Shown here in pieces: positions 60,713 to 61,422 of a DNA stretch of 61,422 nucleotides (the stretch's first letter is position 1; every line of letters begins with the position of its first letter). The notes under the pieces are model-generated. The model was not told the DNA's origin, made no database searches, and saw nothing but the letters and a program-made list of their open reading frames with translations. The stretch is from NCBI GenBank assembly GCA_035518815.1, contig DATIXG010000069.1:1-61422 (forward strand), in the 5' to 3' direction. This DNA is from AG25 sp035518815. GTDB lineage: Bacteria; Gemmatimonadota; Gemmatimonadetes; Gemmatimonadales; GWC2-71-9. A program made the position numbers and the translations under genes.

Positions 60713-61309
60713 ATGCTCACGCTGCACATGATTCGCCACGCGCTCGCCGTCGGCGCCGCCGGGCCGCCGCCTGAGCCGGACGGGCAATCGGCCGCGGTGG
60801 CGCTCATCCTCGTCCCCGGGAGCGCCGCCGGGCTGGACGTATTGTTCATCCGGCGCGCCGTGCGAGCGGGGGATCCCTGGTCCGGCCAGGTGGGGCTGCC
60901 CGGTGGTCGCCGCGCGGCCGCGGATCGCGACCTCGTGGTGACTGCGGTTCGCGAAACGCAAGAGGAGGTGGCTGTTAATCTGCAGCATGCGGAGCGGCTC
61001 GGCACCCTCGCCGATCTGCCCCCGCGCACGCCAGTGCTCCCGCCCATCGTTGTGCGTCCCTTCGTTTTCGCGCTCACGGCACGACCCAGCCTCGTGCCCA
61101 GCGTCGAAGTGCAATCGGCCTTCTGGGTTTCCCTCGCCGCGCTGCGCGCACCAGGGGTGCGGTGCGACATCACCTTGCCTCTCCAGGGCGGCAGTCGCAC
61201 CGGGCCGGCCTATGTCGTCGGCGACGACACGATCTGGGGCATGACCGAGCGCATCGTGACGTCGTTTTTTGAGGCCATTGGCACCGATATAGCCGAGAAG
61301 AAACCATAA
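60713..61309 (+). CDS. NUDIX hydrolase, CoA pyrophosphatase-like (NudL)
   Basis: A 198-residue NUDIX protein of the coenzyme A pyrophosphatase group. The box reads GLPGGRRAAADRDLVVTAVRETQEEVAV in parts, with RExxEE intact and Asp in place of one usual Glu; the following LPPIVVRPFVFAL is the CoAse (NuCoA) extension. It cleaves CoA and derivatives to phosphopantetheine and ADP. A TATACT -10 sits 26 nt before ATG 60713, leaving a roughly 20-nt leader. Confidence 0.88.
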   Translation: MLTLHMIRHALAVGAAGPPPEPDGQSAAVALILVPGSAAGLDVLFIRRAVRAGDPWSGQVGLPGGRRAAADRDLVVTAVRETQEEVAVNLQHAERLGTLADLPPRTPVLPPIVVRPFVFALTARPSLVPSVEVQSAFWVSLAALRAPGVRCDITLPLQGGSRTGPAYVVGDDTIWGMTERIVTSFFEAIGTDIAEKKP

Positions 61310-61315
61310 ATTCGC

Positions 61316-61348
61316 TTGACAATATCATATGATTAGGCCATACTAATC
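61316..61348 (+). promoter_or_regulatory. Strong sigma-70-like promoter with overlapping palindromes
   Basis: TTGACA (61316-61321) and CATACT (61339-61344) with a 17-bp spacer form a near-consensus promoter. Two symmetric elements overlap it: the perfect palindrome ATCATATGAT (61324-61333) and GATTAG-N6-CTAATC (61331-61348). It is AT-rich against the local GC and reads out of the window, so a tightly repressed gene probably follows. Confidence 0.7.
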
Positions 61349-61404
61349 CAGTCGCGGATTGTTGTCGTAACTCGCGTTTCTGCATCATGTTGATCACACC
61401 GGCT

Positions 61405-61418
61405 CGAATGCGAAACGC
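61405..61418 (+). repeat. Heptad repeat at the window end
   Basis: CGAATGC and GAAACGC in tandem, the same 7-bp family as the four-copy repeat inside the Lhr gene at 32216-32243. The array may continue beyond the window. Confidence 0.5.
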
Positions 61419-61422
61419 GCGC

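Overview
The window is about 61 kb of high-GC, gene-dense bacterial DNA with no rRNA, tRNA, CRISPR array, transposase, integrase or phage module that I could find. The organism looks like a diderm: there is an OmpA/TSP3 outer-membrane protein, several lipobox lipoproteins and secreted peptidases. The gene set (E1 alpha-beta fusion, M14 and M28 peptidases, TSP3-OmpA, serine/threonine kinase with a long C-terminal tail, DUF4097 protein with an ECF sigma and zinc anti-sigma factor) suggests Gemmatimonadota or a near relative. That assignment is inference; no marker gene settles it. No gap between genes exceeds about 220 bp.

Layout. 1-9.3 kb: the 5' end of a MazG-like pyrophosphohydrolase, DUF1015, a DJ-1/PfpI protein, a small hypothetical, a flavin reductase, a fused 2-oxoacid dehydrogenase E1, a kinase and Lon. 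9.3-12.8 kb: a minus-strand TrmB regulator, alpha/beta hydrolase and TetR group with a perfect 13-bp inverted repeat, plus an unknown protein. 12.9-24.2 kb: M28 peptidase, an aconitase-family enzyme with the swivel domain first, a DUF4015 glycosidase-like protein, M14 peptidase, OmpA/TSP3 and an integral-membrane GAF chemoreceptor-like protein. 24.3-33.9 kb: a SelW-like selenoprotein with an in-frame TGA and candidate bacterial SECIS, an unusual DExH helicase, a PAS-Fis regulator, a lipoprotein, long-form IspH and an Lhr-type helicase. 33.9-43.8 kb is rich in repair genes: cupin, MsrA, Fpg, a pseudo-hydrolase, the DnaE2/DUF6504/ImuB mutasome, DUF72, and a radical SAM protein translationally coupled to a 48-residue zinc-ribbon protein. 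43.8-51.2 kb: prephenate dehydratase, an APC permease, the DUF47-PiT phosphate pair, an aminotransferase, a HAD phosphatase and a CPA1 antiporter. 51.2-56.5 kb: an overlapping SNF2-like helicase and Eco57I-like methylase pair that resembles a restriction or defence module without a visible nuclease. 56.5-61.3 kb: DUF4097, anti-sigma and ECF sigma operon, a Ni/Co transporter, a glycosyltransferase and a CoA-type NUDIX hydrolase. The last 110 bp hold a strong promoter with palindromes for a gene beyond the window.

Cross-cutting signals. (1) The selenoprotein would be cut or missed by ordinary gene calling. (2) The imuB cassette and the zinc-ribbon/radical SAM pair share an almost identical promoter-operator (TTCGG-N6-TTCGG flanking a TATATT -10 box), which suggests one DNA-damage regulon. 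(3) At least eight genes have a TANNNT hexamer exactly 6-7 nt before the start codon and no Shine-Dalgarno sequence, so leaderless transcripts are probably common. Other genes have clear GGAGG-type sites, so both modes coexist. (4) Short 7-bp tandem repeats of related sequence are scattered through genes and gene junctions.
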